A stretch of 34,992 nucleotides of DNA from Elusimicrobiales bacterium (GCA_024681855.1 JAILAB010000009.1:1-34992), one strand, 5' to 3'; positions 23,959 to 33,072 are shown, counted from the stretch's first letter. Notes: a model not told the origin generated them from the sequence alone. A program made the numbers and translations.

Positions 23959-25305
23959 ATGAAAATAGCAGAAAAAATTTATTCGTGCCTTCCTGTGTTC
24001 ATGCAGCATGCGGCATGTACGATAAAAGGTTTTCTCATAAACCGCCGCCGCTATAATAGCGAGTTTTTCAGTTTTTTAAATGCTTATGAAAACCGTTCTG
24101 TAAATGCGGAACAGGAACTGCGTAAATTTATGTGTGGCATTTCCGAAATGGATTATTACCGCCGTCTTTTTTCTGAATGCTGCATTGACACATCATTTAA
24201 AAATGTATATTCTGAAATAGCAAAACTGCCTGTTCTTACCAAAGAAGAAGTAAAAAGAAATACTGCAGCTTTCATAAACCATTCATTTAAAGGAAAAGTT
24301 ATAACCGCACATACCAGCGGCACCACTGGCGGCGGATTGGTTTTTCCAGAAGCGGAAGAAGCAGAACATAAACAGTGGGCAATATGGTGGAGATACAGAA
24401 GAAGTCATGGCATTGATTTTAGAACATGGTGCGGCTGGTTTGGAGGCAAACAGATAATTTTTGGCAAGGCCCGGCCTCCTTTTTATAGGATAAATCTTGC
24501 AGCCAGGCAGATAATGTTTAGCGCATACCATTTGTGCGAAGAAACAGCTGAGCACTATTATTCAGTTATACTCAAAAGAAACCTGGAATGGCTGCATGGT
24601 TATCCTTCACAGCTTTCAATTCTTTCATCTTTTTGCCTGCGTCGCGGTTTTAAGCCTGCTGATTGTGTAAAGATCATTACATTTGGCAGTGAAAATCTTG
24701 AAGACTGGCAGAAAAACAGAATACATGAAATGTTTCCTAATGCTTCACTAAGGCAGCATTATGGCCTTACTGAGATGGCAGCAAACATAAGCGAAGATGA
24801 AAAAGGCAGGCTGATTCCGGATGATGATTTTGCATATATGGAATTTTTGCCTGTGGAGAAAGGCAGTAATCTCTGCCGCATTATAGGCACTAATTTTTCC
24901 AATCCGGCTTTCCCTCTTGTACGTTATGATACCGGAGACATAGCAGAAATTGAAAGAATTGATGGAAAAACAGTCATAAAAAGGCTTGATGGCAGAAAAG
25001 AAGATTTTCTGCGCCTGCCTGACGGGCGGATAATAGGAAGGCTGGGGCAGATATTTCTTAAGCTTCCGGAGATTGCTGAGGCTCAGCTTGTTCAGAAAAC
25101 AGAGCGGAATATAGAAGTTCGTATTGTCAAAATGCCTTCTTTTACCGCTGAAACAGAAAAGATGCTTTATTCCATGCTTAACAGCCGCTTTGACGGAGAA
25201 CTCGATATAAAAATAAAATATTGTGATAAGATAGCTAGAACATCATCAGGCAAACTGCGCATGGTGTTATCTGAAATAAATGCATTTAACGGAAGTAGAA
25301 AATGA
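23959..25305 (+). CDS. CapK/PaaK-like adenylate-forming enzyme
   Basis: This 448-residue AMP-binding-superfamily protein resembles phenylacetate-CoA ligase and the CapK proteins of capsule loci. The P-loop-like motif HTSGTTGGG is at 118-126; YGLTEMA and YDTGDIAEIE give the adenine and ribose motifs, and ARTSSGKLR near the C-terminus carries the probable catalytic lysine. It would activate a carboxylate as an acyl-adenylate; the acyl substrate and acceptor are unknown. A GAGG Shine-Dalgarno is about 9 bases before ATG. Its TGA overlaps the next ATG. Together with the ATP-grasp enzyme it suggests acyl or amide decoration of the glycan, which is inference. Confidence 0.88.
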   Translation: MKIAEKIYSCLPVFMQHAACTIKGFLINRRRYNSEFFSFLNAYENRSVNAEQELRKFMCGISEMDYYRRLFSECCIDTSFKNVYSEIAKLPVLTKEEVKRNTAAFINHSFKGKVITAHTSGTTGGGLVFPEAEEAEHKQWAIWWRYRRSHGIDFRTWCGWFGGKQIIFGKARPPFYRINLAARQIMFSAYHLCEETAEHYYSVILKRNLEWLHGYPSQLSILSSFCLRRGFKPADCVKIITFGSENLEDWQKNRIHEMFPNASLRQHYGLTEMAANISEDEKGRLIPDDDFAYMEFLPVEKGSNLCRIIGTNFSNPAFPLVRYDTGDIAEIERIDGKTVIKRLDGRKEDFLRLPDGRIIGRLGQIFLKLPEIAEAQLVQKTERNIEVRIVKMPSFTAETEKMLYSMLNSRFDGELDIKIKYCDKIARTSSGKLRMVLSEINAFNGSRK

Positions 25306-27419
25306 AACAGATTATACAGGATTTGAAAAACGGCAATACAAAACTGGAGGAAGTTCCTGCCCCAGAAGTAAGACCGGGATATGTACTGATAAAAACTTCA
25401 AGAACGCTTGTTTCCCTTGGAACGGAAAGAATGCTTGTTGAGTTTGGACGGGCAAACCTTATAGAAAAAGCCAGACAGCAGCCAGAACGGGTAAAACAGG
25501 TTCTTGATAAAATGCGCACCGATGGAATAATGCCTACGCTGGAAGCCGTGTTCAATAAACTGGACCAGCCTCTTCCTCTTGGCTACTGCAATGCCGGATG
25601 TGTAATTGCCGTAGGCGCAGGAGCTGGTGAGTTCCATATAGGAGACAGAGTGGCTTCAAACGGCAATCATGCGGAATTTGTATGTGTGCCAAAAAATCTG
25701 GTCGCCAAGATACCTGACAAGGTAAGCGATGATGAGGCCGCATTTACTGTTATTTCATCAATAGCCATGCAGGGAATACGCAATCTCAATCCGCAGTTTG
25801 GTGAAACCATAATTGTAGTAGGCCTTGGCCTTATAGGCCTTGTCGCAGCGCAGCTGCTTAAAGCTAATGGATGCCGCGTTATTGGCAGTGATTTTGATGC
25901 TGAAAAAATTAAACTTGCCGAAAGCTTTGGAATAAAATGCTTTAATTCCGGCAAAGACGGCAATTTTGTAAATTTTGTTGAAAATATAACAGGCGGCATG
26001 GGGGCTGATGGTGTTCTTATAACAGCATCGTCAAAAAGTGATGATATAATTCATCAGGCATGCCTTATGAGCAGAAAACGCGGCAGAATAATTCTGGTAG
26101 GTGTTGTTGGCATGAATATGCGCCGAGATGATTTTTATAAAAAGGAGCTTTCCTTTCAGGTTTCATGCTCATATGGTGCTGGCAGATATGATGAAAATTA
26201 TGAAAATAAAGGTCATGATTATCCATTCTCTTATGTGAGATGGACTGAAAAACGAAATTTTGAGGCTGTTTTGCATGCCATGGAATCAGGTCTTTTAAAT
26301 GTTAAACCGCTTATTTCCGAAAGAGTGGAACTGAAAGATTTTATGAATGTTTACGGGAATATGCGCAAAACAGGCACTATTGCCTCTCTGATAAGATTTC
26401 CTGAAGAGTCAAAGCCTGATAATTGTGTTGCTGTCAAAGAAGGAAAATTCAAAGGAGGTGCTGGATGTTTCGGTTTAATAGGAGCAGGAAATTTTGCATC
26501 TTCAACCATTGTTCCCTGCCTTAAGGAGGCCGGCGCGCGTATAAAATGTATTTCCAGCGCACATGGACTGCATGCCAAAATACTGGCCGAAAAAGCCGGC
26601 GCCTCATCTGCGGCAAGCAATTCAGAAATAATACTGAAAGATCCGGATATTTCAACAGTCATCGTATGCACAAGGCATAATCTTCACGCAAGTTTTGTGA
26701 AAGCTGCTCTTGCGGCAGGAAAAAATGTTTTTGTTGAGAAACCATTGTGTCTGAATAAGTCTGAACTTGAAGAAATAGAAAATGCTTATAAGGCTAATGG
26801 CGGAAAAAACACCATAACTGTAGGTTTCAATAGACGTTTTGCTCCTCTCGCTGTGAAAATGAAACATTTTGCCGGTCAAGGCCCTAAAAATATCGTAGCC
26901 ACAATGAATGCCGGCTTTATTCCGCCTGATTCCTGGGTTCATGATCCTGTAATTGGCGGCGGCAGAATTATAGGCGAGGCATGCCATTTTATTGATTTAT
27001 GCTCATATATAACTGACAGCCGCGTATGCTCAGTTTTTATGAATGCGCTAGGCTCTAACCCTCAGGATAATACTGATAATGCCAGTATTGTGCTTCAGTA
27101 TGAAAATGGATCCAATGCCGTAATCAATTATTTTTCCAATGGCAGCAAAACCTATCCTAAAGAGCGCGTAGAGGTTTTTTCAGGCAATTCAGTGCTTGTA
27201 ATGGATAACTGGCGCAGTCTTAAAGGCTATGGAATTAAAGGATTTTCCTCTTGTTCCGGCAGGCTTGACAAAGGACATAAAGCACAGTTCTTATTGCTGA
27301 AAGAGAGAACTGAAAATGGCGGAGTGCCGCTTATTCCCTTTGAATCCATAAAGAATACGACACTTGCTTCATTTGCTGCTATAGAAAGCCTTAAAACAAA
27401 AAAGAGAATAGTTCTGTGA
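25302..27419 (+). CDS. Bi-domain oxidoreductase (MDR-type dehydrogenase fused to Gfo/Idh/MocA)
   Basis: The 705-residue protein has two dehydrogenase parts. The N-terminal MDR (zinc-alcohol-dehydrogenase-like) part, about 1-370, has PLGYCNAGCVIAVGAG and a Rossmann loop VVGLGLIGLVAAQLL. The C-terminal Gfo/Idh/MocA part, about 385-705, starts GLIGAGNFASSTIVP and has VEKPLCLNK (the EKP motif) and GGRIIGEACHFIDLC. This fusion is a recognised family in polysaccharide loci, usually next to a heparinase II/III gene, as here. It probably oxidises or reduces a nucleotide-linked or glycan sugar with NAD(P); the exact reaction is not established. ATGA and GTGA overlaps at its two ends show tight coupling to both neighbours. 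Confidence 0.93.
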   Translation: MKQIIQDLKNGNTKLEEVPAPEVRPGYVLIKTSRTLVSLGTERMLVEFGRANLIEKARQQPERVKQVLDKMRTDGIMPTLEAVFNKLDQPLPLGYCNAGCVIAVGAGAGEFHIGDRVASNGNHAEFVCVPKNLVAKIPDKVSDDEAAFTVISSIAMQGIRNLNPQFGETIIVVGLGLIGLVAAQLLKANGCRVIGSDFDAEKIKLAESFGIKCFNSGKDGNFVNFVENITGGMGADGVLITASSKSDDIIHQACLMSRKRGRIILVGVVGMNMRRDDFYKKELSFQVSCSYGAGRYDENYENKGHDYPFSYVRWTEKRNFEAVLHAMESGLLNVKPLISERVELKDFMNVYGNMRKTGTIASLIRFPEESKPDNCVAVKEGKFKGGAGCFGLIGAGNFASSTIVPCLKEAGARIKCISSAHGLHAKILAEKAGASSAASNSEIILKDPDISTVIVCTRHNLHASFVKAALAAGKNVFVEKPLCLNKSELEEIENAYKANGGKNTITVGFNRRFAPLAVKMKHFAGQGPKNIVATMNAGFIPPDSWVHDPVIGGGRIIGEACHFIDLCSYITDSRVCSVFMNALGSNPQDNTDNASIVLQYENGSNAVINYFSNGSKTYPKERVEVFSGNSVLVMDNWRSLKGYGIKGFSSCSGRLDKGHKAQFLLLKERTENGGVPLIPFESIKNTTLASFAAIESLKTKKRIVL

Positions 27420-29041
27420 ATATAATTGCCAAATATTTCAATACGCTTAAATATCTTAAACCCAAGCAGTGGACTTCAAGGCTTTTATTTAAATGCTTTC
27501 GTCCTATTCCTGATCTGTCTCAGGCTCCTCAGATAAATTATTCATTTTGTAATAGAAAGCCATTTCCTGTTTATTACACGTCATATTTAAACAATAATAC
27601 ATTCTTTTTTCTTAATGAAAAGAGAAAAGGGGGCCCTGGGCTTTGGAATGATCCTTCTGCCGGAAAACTGTGGCTGTATAATCTTCATTACTTTGATTAT
27701 CTGCGTCAGCAGATTATTTCAGCTAAGGAGGCGGACACTCTTATAGCAAGCTGGATAAAAGAAAATCCGCCGGCATCAGGCAATGGCTGGGAACCATATA
27801 CTCTCTCACTGCGGATAGTGAATTGGATAAAATATCATATATCAGTGCAGAAATTGTCAGATGAAGCGATACATTCTCTGGCTGTTCAAACAAGGTATTT
27901 AAGCCGGAGAATTGAATATCATCTAATGGGCAATCATCTGCTTGCGAATGCAAAAGCCCTTGTATTTGCAGGTCTTTTTTTTAGCGGTCCGGAGGCCGAA
28001 AAATGGCTTAACAAAGGAATTGAAATTTATGGTGAGCAGCTTCCAGAGCAGATTCTGAAAGATGGTTTTCACTTTGAGCTTTCACCAATGTATCATAGTA
28101 TAATATTGGAGGACCTTTTAGATGTTTTTAATATATGTTCAGCGATTAATCTTCGCAGCTATATAAACAGAATGTTAGCCTGCCTGCATGCTGTTACGGC
28201 TCCGGATGGCAGCCTTTTCCTTTTTAATGATGCGGCAAACGGCATATCTCTTTCTCCTGCATCACTTGTTAAATATGCAAATAGCCTAAACATAAAAACT
28301 GAATGCTCATGTGAATCAGTGTCAGGCTGTGCTGATCTTCCTTTCAGCGGATATGCAAGGCTTTCATCGGGAAGCTGGACAGCATTCTGTGATGGAGGGG
28401 GAATTGGCCCTGATTATCAGCCGGGACATGCGCATGCTGATACGCTGTCATTTGAGCTTTGGCATAAACAGCATCTGATTATAGCGGATTCCGGAACAGC
28501 GCTTTATGCTGCAGGCAGAATTAGGGCGGAGCAGCGCAGCACAGCCGGTCATAATACTGTTGTATTAGACGGTGACAGCTCATCTCAGGTATGGAGCGCT
28601 CATCGCGTAGCAAAGCGTGCGAAAATAACTTCGCGTTCTTTTGGCGGAGATGTTTTTTCAGCTGCACATAACGGATACGGTAAAATAATTCATCTCAGAC
28701 ACTGGCATATATCACCTCAGGGCTTGGAAATTACGGATAAGATTTCTGAAAATGCTATAAAAAGCGATGTCTTGAAAAATAAGAGAAAGAAAAATCATAA
28801 AATATGTTCCTATCTGCATTTTGCTCCTGGCATAAAATGCAGAATAACAGGCTGCGGATATGCTGAATTACTATGCGGTAATAAAAAATTTTGCATAAAA
28901 TTCCCAAGCGGCATGAAAACAGATATTATTGAAGGCTGCCACAGCCGCGAATTTGGCATTGTTGAAAAAACAGATGTGCTTCGCCTTTCCTCTGTAAGCA
29001 CAATTCCTTTTAAGATAAAAATAACTATACAGGCAATATGA
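27416..29041 (+). CDS. Heparinase II/III-family (alginate-lyase-like) protein
   Basis: The 541-residue protein has an alpha-toroid N-terminal half (about 80-300, with GNHLLANAKALVFAG and FHFELSPMYHSI) and a beta-sandwich half beginning near 310 (GHAHADTLSFELW, IADSGTALYAAGRIR, STAGHNTVVLDG). The asparagine, histidine and tyrosine-bearing motifs of the lyase family are present. No signal peptide is seen, so it would act in the cytoplasm, which is odd for a degradative lyase and favours a modifying or editing role on uronic-acid-containing lipid-linked glycan. Start is GTG 27416 in a GTGA overlap. It follows the bi-domain oxidoreductase in the usual pairing. Confidence 0.9.
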   Translation: MNIIAKYFNTLKYLKPKQWTSRLLFKCFRPIPDLSQAPQINYSFCNRKPFPVYYTSYLNNNTFFFLNEKRKGGPGLWNDPSAGKLWLYNLHYFDYLRQQIISAKEADTLIASWIKENPPASGNGWEPYTLSLRIVNWIKYHISVQKLSDEAIHSLAVQTRYLSRRIEYHLMGNHLLANAKALVFAGLFFSGPEAEKWLNKGIEIYGEQLPEQILKDGFHFELSPMYHSIILEDLLDVFNICSAINLRSYINRMLACLHAVTAPDGSLFLFNDAANGISLSPASLVKYANSLNIKTECSCESVSGCADLPFSGYARLSSGSWTAFCDGGGIGPDYQPGHAHADTLSFELWHKQHLIIADSGTALYAAGRIRAEQRSTAGHNTVVLDGDSSSQVWSAHRVAKRAKITSRSFGGDVFSAAHNGYGKIIHLRHWHISPQGLEITDKISENAIKSDVLKNKRKKNHKICSYLHFAPGIKCRITGCGYAELLCGNKKFCIKFPSGMKTDIIEGCHSREFGIVEKTDVLRLSSVSTIPFKIKITIQAI

Positions 29042-30267
29042 AAATTTTATTTCTTACTCACTATTATCCTCCTGAGGGAAATGCCCCCGCGGCCAGGGTG
29101 CATGCCCTGGCTTCACGCTGGGCCAGGCATGGCCATGATGTCACGGTTGTAACCTGTGCGCCCAATGTGCCTGCAGGGAAAGTTTATGAGGGCTATGAAA
29201 ACCGCAGAACTGATTATGTTTCAGATGGAGTGCGCATAATAAGAGTTAAGACATACATAGCTCCTAATAAAGGCATATTTAAAAGAATGCTTAATTTCGT
29301 TTCATATATGTTCAGCGCTTTTTATGAATGCATATTTATGAAAAAACCTGATATCATGATTGCCACCAGTCCGCAATTTTTTTGTGGCTGGGCAGGTGTA
29401 TTGCTGCATTGGTTTCGGCGTTTTCCTTTTCTTCTGGAAATAAGGGATATATGGCCTGAATCCATAACAGCCGTAGGCGCTCGTGTGCCTGGAATATTCC
29501 TGAAGATTCTTGGAGTGATGGAAAAAATTATGTATTCTTCTGCTGCTCACATAGTAACGGTAGGTGAAGGATATAAACAGCGGCTGATTGAGAGAGGTGT
29601 TCCTTCAGAAAAAATATCAATAATTATGAATGGGGCAGACTTTACTGTTTTTCACCCTGCTCCAAAAAATAAAAAACTTATGGCTGAATATGGCCTTTCA
29701 GGGAAATTTGTATGCTGTTATACAGGTACCTTGGGTATGGCTTGCGGGCTTAAAACTGTCTTGGAAGCGGCTGAAATAATAAAAAATAAAGGAATAGAAG
29801 ACATAGCATTTGCTTTGGTAGGTGACGGAGCTGTGCGGACAGAACTTGAAAATAAATGCATTGAAAAAAAAATTGATAATGTTGTTTTCACAGGCCTGTG
29901 CCCTAAGAAGGAGATCCCTGAATGGATAAATTCATGTGATGTAACTCTTGCACATCTTAAAAAAACTGAACTTTTCAAAACCGTTATACCATCCAAAATT
30001 TTTGAAAGTGCGGCCTGCGCCAAGCCAATACTTATGGGCGTTCAGGGAAATGCCGCTGAGATTATAGATAAAGCTGAAGCAGGCATTTCCTTTGAACCTG
30101 AAAATCCTTCAGCCCTTATTGATGCACTGCTTAAATTTTATAATGACAGAAATTTGCTGCGCAAGGCTGGAGAGAATGCGGCAAATAATATAGCCGCAGT
30201 GCACAATAGGGACAGACAGGCTAAAGATTATATAGAAATTATAAAAGATAAAGCAATAAAAGCTTAA
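29038..30267 (+). CDS. GT4-family glycosyltransferase, WbuB-like
   Basis: The 409-residue GT-B enzyme begins with ILFLTHYYPPEGNAPAARV, typical of WbuB-like transferases of O-antigen loci (which use N-acetyl-fucosamine-type donors in E. coli). FLLEIRDIWPESI and GEGYKQRLIERGV are further family marks. The C-terminal domain has CCYTGTLGMACGLKTVLEAA, LVGDGAVRTEL, VVFTGLCPKKEIPEWINSCDV and PSKIFESAACAKPIL. ATGA overlap with the heparinase gene. It is the last gene of the operon; no intrinsic terminator follows in the 91 bp before the convergent flippase gene. Donor specificity is not inferable. Confidence 0.9.
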   Translation: MKILFLTHYYPPEGNAPAARVHALASRWARHGHDVTVVTCAPNVPAGKVYEGYENRRTDYVSDGVRIIRVKTYIAPNKGIFKRMLNFVSYMFSAFYECIFMKKPDIMIATSPQFFCGWAGVLLHWFRRFPFLLEIRDIWPESITAVGARVPGIFLKILGVMEKIMYSSAAHIVTVGEGYKQRLIERGVPSEKISIIMNGADFTVFHPAPKNKKLMAEYGLSGKFVCCYTGTLGMACGLKTVLEAAEIIKNKGIEDIAFALVGDGAVRTELENKCIEKKIDNVVFTGLCPKKEIPEWINSCDVTLAHLKKTELFKTVIPSKIFESAACAKPILMGVQGNAAEIIDKAEAGISFEPENPSALIDALLKFYNDRNLLRKAGENAANNIAAVHNRDRQAKDYIEIIKDKAIKA

Positions 30268-30339
30268 AAATTATATATTTTCACCCTTTTTTATTGTGTA
30301 GTGAGAATAGCTTGTATATTTCATATACGGTTAAGCACC

Positions 30340-30360
30340 AATAATTAAATTGTAATTATT
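30340..30360. other. AT-only inverted repeat between convergent genes
   Basis: AATAATTA (30340-30347) and TAATTATT (30353-30360) form an 8-bp A/T-only stem with a 5-base loop, at the end of the flippase gene. A smaller repeat, GTATAT-TTC-ATATAC, is near 30314-30328. Neither has a T-run typical of a strong terminator, and the short convergent gap offers no better candidate. Confidence 0.3.
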
Positions 30361-31936
30361 AATGTGAGCTCCGGAGCAAAAGAAATTTATCTCTTATTTT
30401 GTGAATAATTTCTGTTGCATATGAAACAGCTTTTTTCCTTTCAATTGTATCAAGTCCTATTGCCATGGCTGCAGCAGATGTGCATATAGTTGTTGTAATG
30501 CATACCGCAATAAAATTTATAAAATTTCTTTCGTTTAAAAATGTTTCTGTTACGGTAAGGGATATTCCGGCTGATATTATGGATGATGTCAGCATTCTGG
30601 GAAGAACATTAGTATAAAATATTCTTTTTGAATAGCCTGTAAGCCTGCTTAAAATATAAATTCTTGAAACAAGAGAGAAACAGCTGAGCACTATGGGGGA
30701 TATAAAAATAGCATAAGCGGGAAATCCGCGTTCTGCAAGAAACCATGCCACAGGCCAGTTAAGAGCGTAGAAAATGCAGCAGCTTATCTGTGTGTCACGC
30801 AGGTCTCCATTGGCATGGCACAGAGCGTCTAGGGAATGTGAAGGGGATTCCGCCAGTGAGTTTAGGAGCACAAGCTGTGTAAAAACCGCAGCATATGCAG
30901 GCACATTTTTAAGCCAGAGAGAGAGCAGATAATCTGTTTGCAGAAGTATTGGAAGGGCAAAAGCAAGTGTCATGAAGAAACTTATTTTGCATCCTGTGTT
31001 TACAAGTTCCACTGCATCTCTTTTTGCTCCCGTAGAATAAGCTTTTATAATCTGCGGCTTTATGGACACTATAAAATTGCTCATGAGATTGGTTACGGCG
31101 CTGTCTACGGCATAGGCAATTCCTCTTGCTGCGTTTAAGGCAGGGCCAAAATAAATATTAAGAAGGAAGTTTAAGCCATGCTTGTTTAAAAGCGCTCCAA
31201 AAATTCCTATTGTGGCCCATCCTGTAAATCCGGCTATTTCCCTGGCAAGTGCCGAATCTGCCACAGGGCCGGTGCGTACTTCCTTGTATTTTATCAGACA
31301 GTAAGAAAGACAGAAGAGATTGCCAAGAATGGATACCACCATTGACAGAAGACCGTATACCTTAAGCTTGTCAAAAGGCAGGATAAAGAGCAATGCTGAT
31401 ACGCCAAGGCGCATAAGAGCCTGAAAAATGCTAAGCCATGCATATATGGTAAAATTTTCCCTTGCAAGAAGCACTGAATTGCATGGTGTAAGCAGTATGC
31501 ATGATAGAAATGTAAATACAGTGGTATGAAATACAGTCATTGCCGCTGTATGTCTGTCCAATGGTATTACCAGTTTGTGTGTTACAAACCAGTATCCGGC
31601 AGTTTCCAGAATGAGCGCCAGGACAATGACCAGCATGATATGTAACCACAGCCCTACGCCGAAAGTGTGCTTGAGTCTGTCTGGAGATGATGTTACCATG
31701 TCTCTGGACATAAAGCGCTGGAAAGCTACTGTCAGGGCGGTAGACACAAACCCAAGCATTGCTGAAACGCCGCCTATAACATTGTAAAGACCATAATCAT
31801 TTACGCCTAGAGCCTGCAGGTTCAGTCTTGAAGTAAAAAGCGCTACGAAAAGCAATAACAAGTATCTGGCGTAAAGAACAAAAGTGTTTTTTACGGCTCT
31901 TTTTGTGTTTATATGTCTGGTTTTCTGTTCAGACAT
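30359..31936 (-). CDS. Wzx-like polysaccharide flippase (MOP/MATE superfamily)
   Basis: This 525-residue polytopic protein has about 12-14 hydrophobic segments, starting with VLYARYLLLLFVALFTSRL and the loop LGVNDYGLYNVIGGV, a pattern common in O-antigen and capsule flippases. LNSLAESPSHSLDALCHANGD falls between central helices. It would move lipid-linked repeat units from the cytoplasmic to the periplasmic face. It is the only flippase seen in this locus. It overlaps the preceding GT2 gene by 8 bp on the same strand, so both are co-transcribed. Confidence 0.88.
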   Translation of the reverse strand: MSEQKTRHINTKRAVKNTFVLYARYLLLLFVALFTSRLNLQALGVNDYGLYNVIGGVSAMLGFVSTALTVAFQRFMSRDMVTSSPDRLKHTFGVGLWLHIMLVIVLALILETAGYWFVTHKLVIPLDRHTAAMTVFHTTVFTFLSCILLTPCNSVLLARENFTIYAWLSIFQALMRLGVSALLFILPFDKLKVYGLLSMVVSILGNLFCLSYCLIKYKEVRTGPVADSALAREIAGFTGWATIGIFGALLNKHGLNFLLNIYFGPALNAARGIAYAVDSAVTNLMSNFIVSIKPQIIKAYSTGAKRDAVELVNTGCKISFFMTLAFALPILLQTDYLLSLWLKNVPAYAAVFTQLVLLNSLAESPSHSLDALCHANGDLRDTQISCCIFYALNWPVAWFLAERGFPAYAIFISPIVLSCFSLVSRIYILSRLTGYSKRIFYTNVLPRMLTSSIISAGISLTVTETFLNERNFINFIAVCITTTICTSAAAMAIGLDTIERKKAVSYATEIIHKIRDKFLLLRSSH

Positions 31937-32897
31937 TTTTTATTTTTTTTAGCATTCTATGCAGCATAATAAGCAGTTTTGCTGTCCTGTCATATCTTGA
32001 ATATATAAGGAATCGCAGAAGCCTGAGTCCTTTAGAGTTCCATTTTATATATGGCTCAGCCTCTGGAAATGTATCCCTGAATTTATCAAGATCCGGAGGA
32101 TATATTTTCCACAGATAATCCCTTTTGACAGATGCCTTGACATAGAAATTCAAAATATAAGAAAATTCATCCATCTTTCCTGCAGAGGTAGCAGCCTTTT
32201 CAATCTCTCCTGCAATAAATATTGAGTCTTCTATGCGCTTGAGTTGTTTCTTAGGGTCATTTGTTATTGAGTCTTCACGTATAAAATAATGAGAGAAATA
32301 TCTGTTGATAGAATATATTTTGTTCGAATTCAGAAACAGCATTGCTGTAAAAGGCACATCCTCTGTATAAATGCCTTCATAAAAACGCAAATTGCATCTA
32401 TCTATTAAACTGCGTTTCAGAATATAATTCCATGCTACATTCTTGAACACGCTGGGATCTTTTTTTATATCGGCCTTCCCCTCTTTAAGTTCAGTCCATT
32501 TTGCGGATCTGCCATTTTCATATTCATCAATTGCATTCCATTGCAGCACATCTGCATCATGCTTTAGCGCTTCAGATATAGCCGTATCATAGGTTCCCGG
32601 CTCTATCCAGTCATCGCTGTCAAGAAAAGCAATATATTCTCCGCGGGCATCAGCAATTCCCGTGTTTCTTGCTCCTGACAGACCTTTGTTTTTCTGATGT
32701 ATGCATCTGAACCGGTTATCAGCATCTGCTCTTTCCTCGCATATTTCCGGACAGCGGTCAGGGGAACCATCGTCTACAAGTATTATCTCAATATTCCTAT
32801 AAGTCTGAGCAGCAAGTGAGTCTAGGCATCTTTTTAAATACTTTTCAACTTTGTAAACAGGTACTATTACCGAGAGCAGCCCTTTAACTGTGTTCAT
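31929..32897 (-). CDS. GT2-family glycosyltransferase (GT-A fold)
   Basis: The 322-residue protein has a textbook GT2 N-terminus: LSVIVPVYKVEKYLKRCLDS (8-27), ILVDDGSPD (39-47), GLSGARNTGI (72-81) and FLDSDDW (91-97), giving D42, D43 and D93/D95 for nucleotide-sugar and metal binding. EDVPFTAMLFL follows as the likely acceptor-site region. It is unlike the tandem GT2 pair in the plus-strand operon. It overlaps the flippase gene by 8 bp. No Shine-Dalgarno precedes the ATG; a TATAAT box 7 bp upstream would give a leaderless or near-leaderless transcript. Confidence 0.92.
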   Translation of the reverse strand: MNTVKGLLSVIVPVYKVEKYLKRCLDSLAAQTYRNIEIILVDDGSPDRCPEICEERADADNRFRCIHQKNKGLSGARNTGIADARGEYIAFLDSDDWIEPGTYDTAISEALKHDADVLQWNAIDEYENGRSAKWTELKEGKADIKKDPSVFKNVAWNYILKRSLIDRCNLRFYEGIYTEDVPFTAMLFLNSNKIYSINRYFSHYFIREDSITNDPKKQLKRIEDSIFIAGEIEKAATSAGKMDEFSYILNFYVKASVKRDYLWKIYPPDLDKFRDTFPEAEPYIKWNSKGLRLLRFLIYSRYDRTAKLLIMLHRMLKKIKNV

Positions 32898-32930
32898 AAA
32901 TATAATTATATCAAAGAAAGAATATTATAG

Positions 32931-32991
32931 TCTTCTTTATATACGACGGGATAAGATAATGAATTAATCTTTTAGGCTATATATAAGAAGA
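32931..32991. other. AT-rich imperfect inverted repeat upstream of the GT2/flippase pair
   Basis: TCTTCTTTATATA (32931-32943) faces TATATAAGAAGA (32980-32991), 12 paired bases with one bulge, and a small nested repeat AAGAT/ATCTT lies in the loop. It sits about 35-95 bp upstream of the GT2 start. A minus-strand TATAAT is at 32924-32929, next to the left arm, without a good -35 box. It may be an operator or a leader structure; the rest of the 32898-33012 gap shows no gene. Confidence 0.3.
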
Positions 32992-33012
32992 GTATTGATT
33001 TGATTATTCTAT

Positions 33013-33072
33013 CGTCATGCTGAATTTATTTCAGCGTCTCTGCTAATGAGGTACTGAAGCAGGTGCAGGACG
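33013..33072. repeat. Two-hairpin intergenic repeat element, copy 2 (inverted, degenerate)
   Basis: It starts with CGTCATGCTGAATTTATT and ends GCAGGACG, i.e. the reverse complement of the 9401-9468 element with an 8-bp shorter middle. The hairpin ATGCTGAA/TTCAGCgT is nearly intact. The other hairpin (TACTGAA...TGCAGGA) has decayed. It lies between the GT2 and glycosylphosphotransferase genes. The following bases to 33153 hold only loose repeats (GAAGTATT/AATACTTC, TCTTTTA/TAAAAGA) and no gene. Confidence 0.75.
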
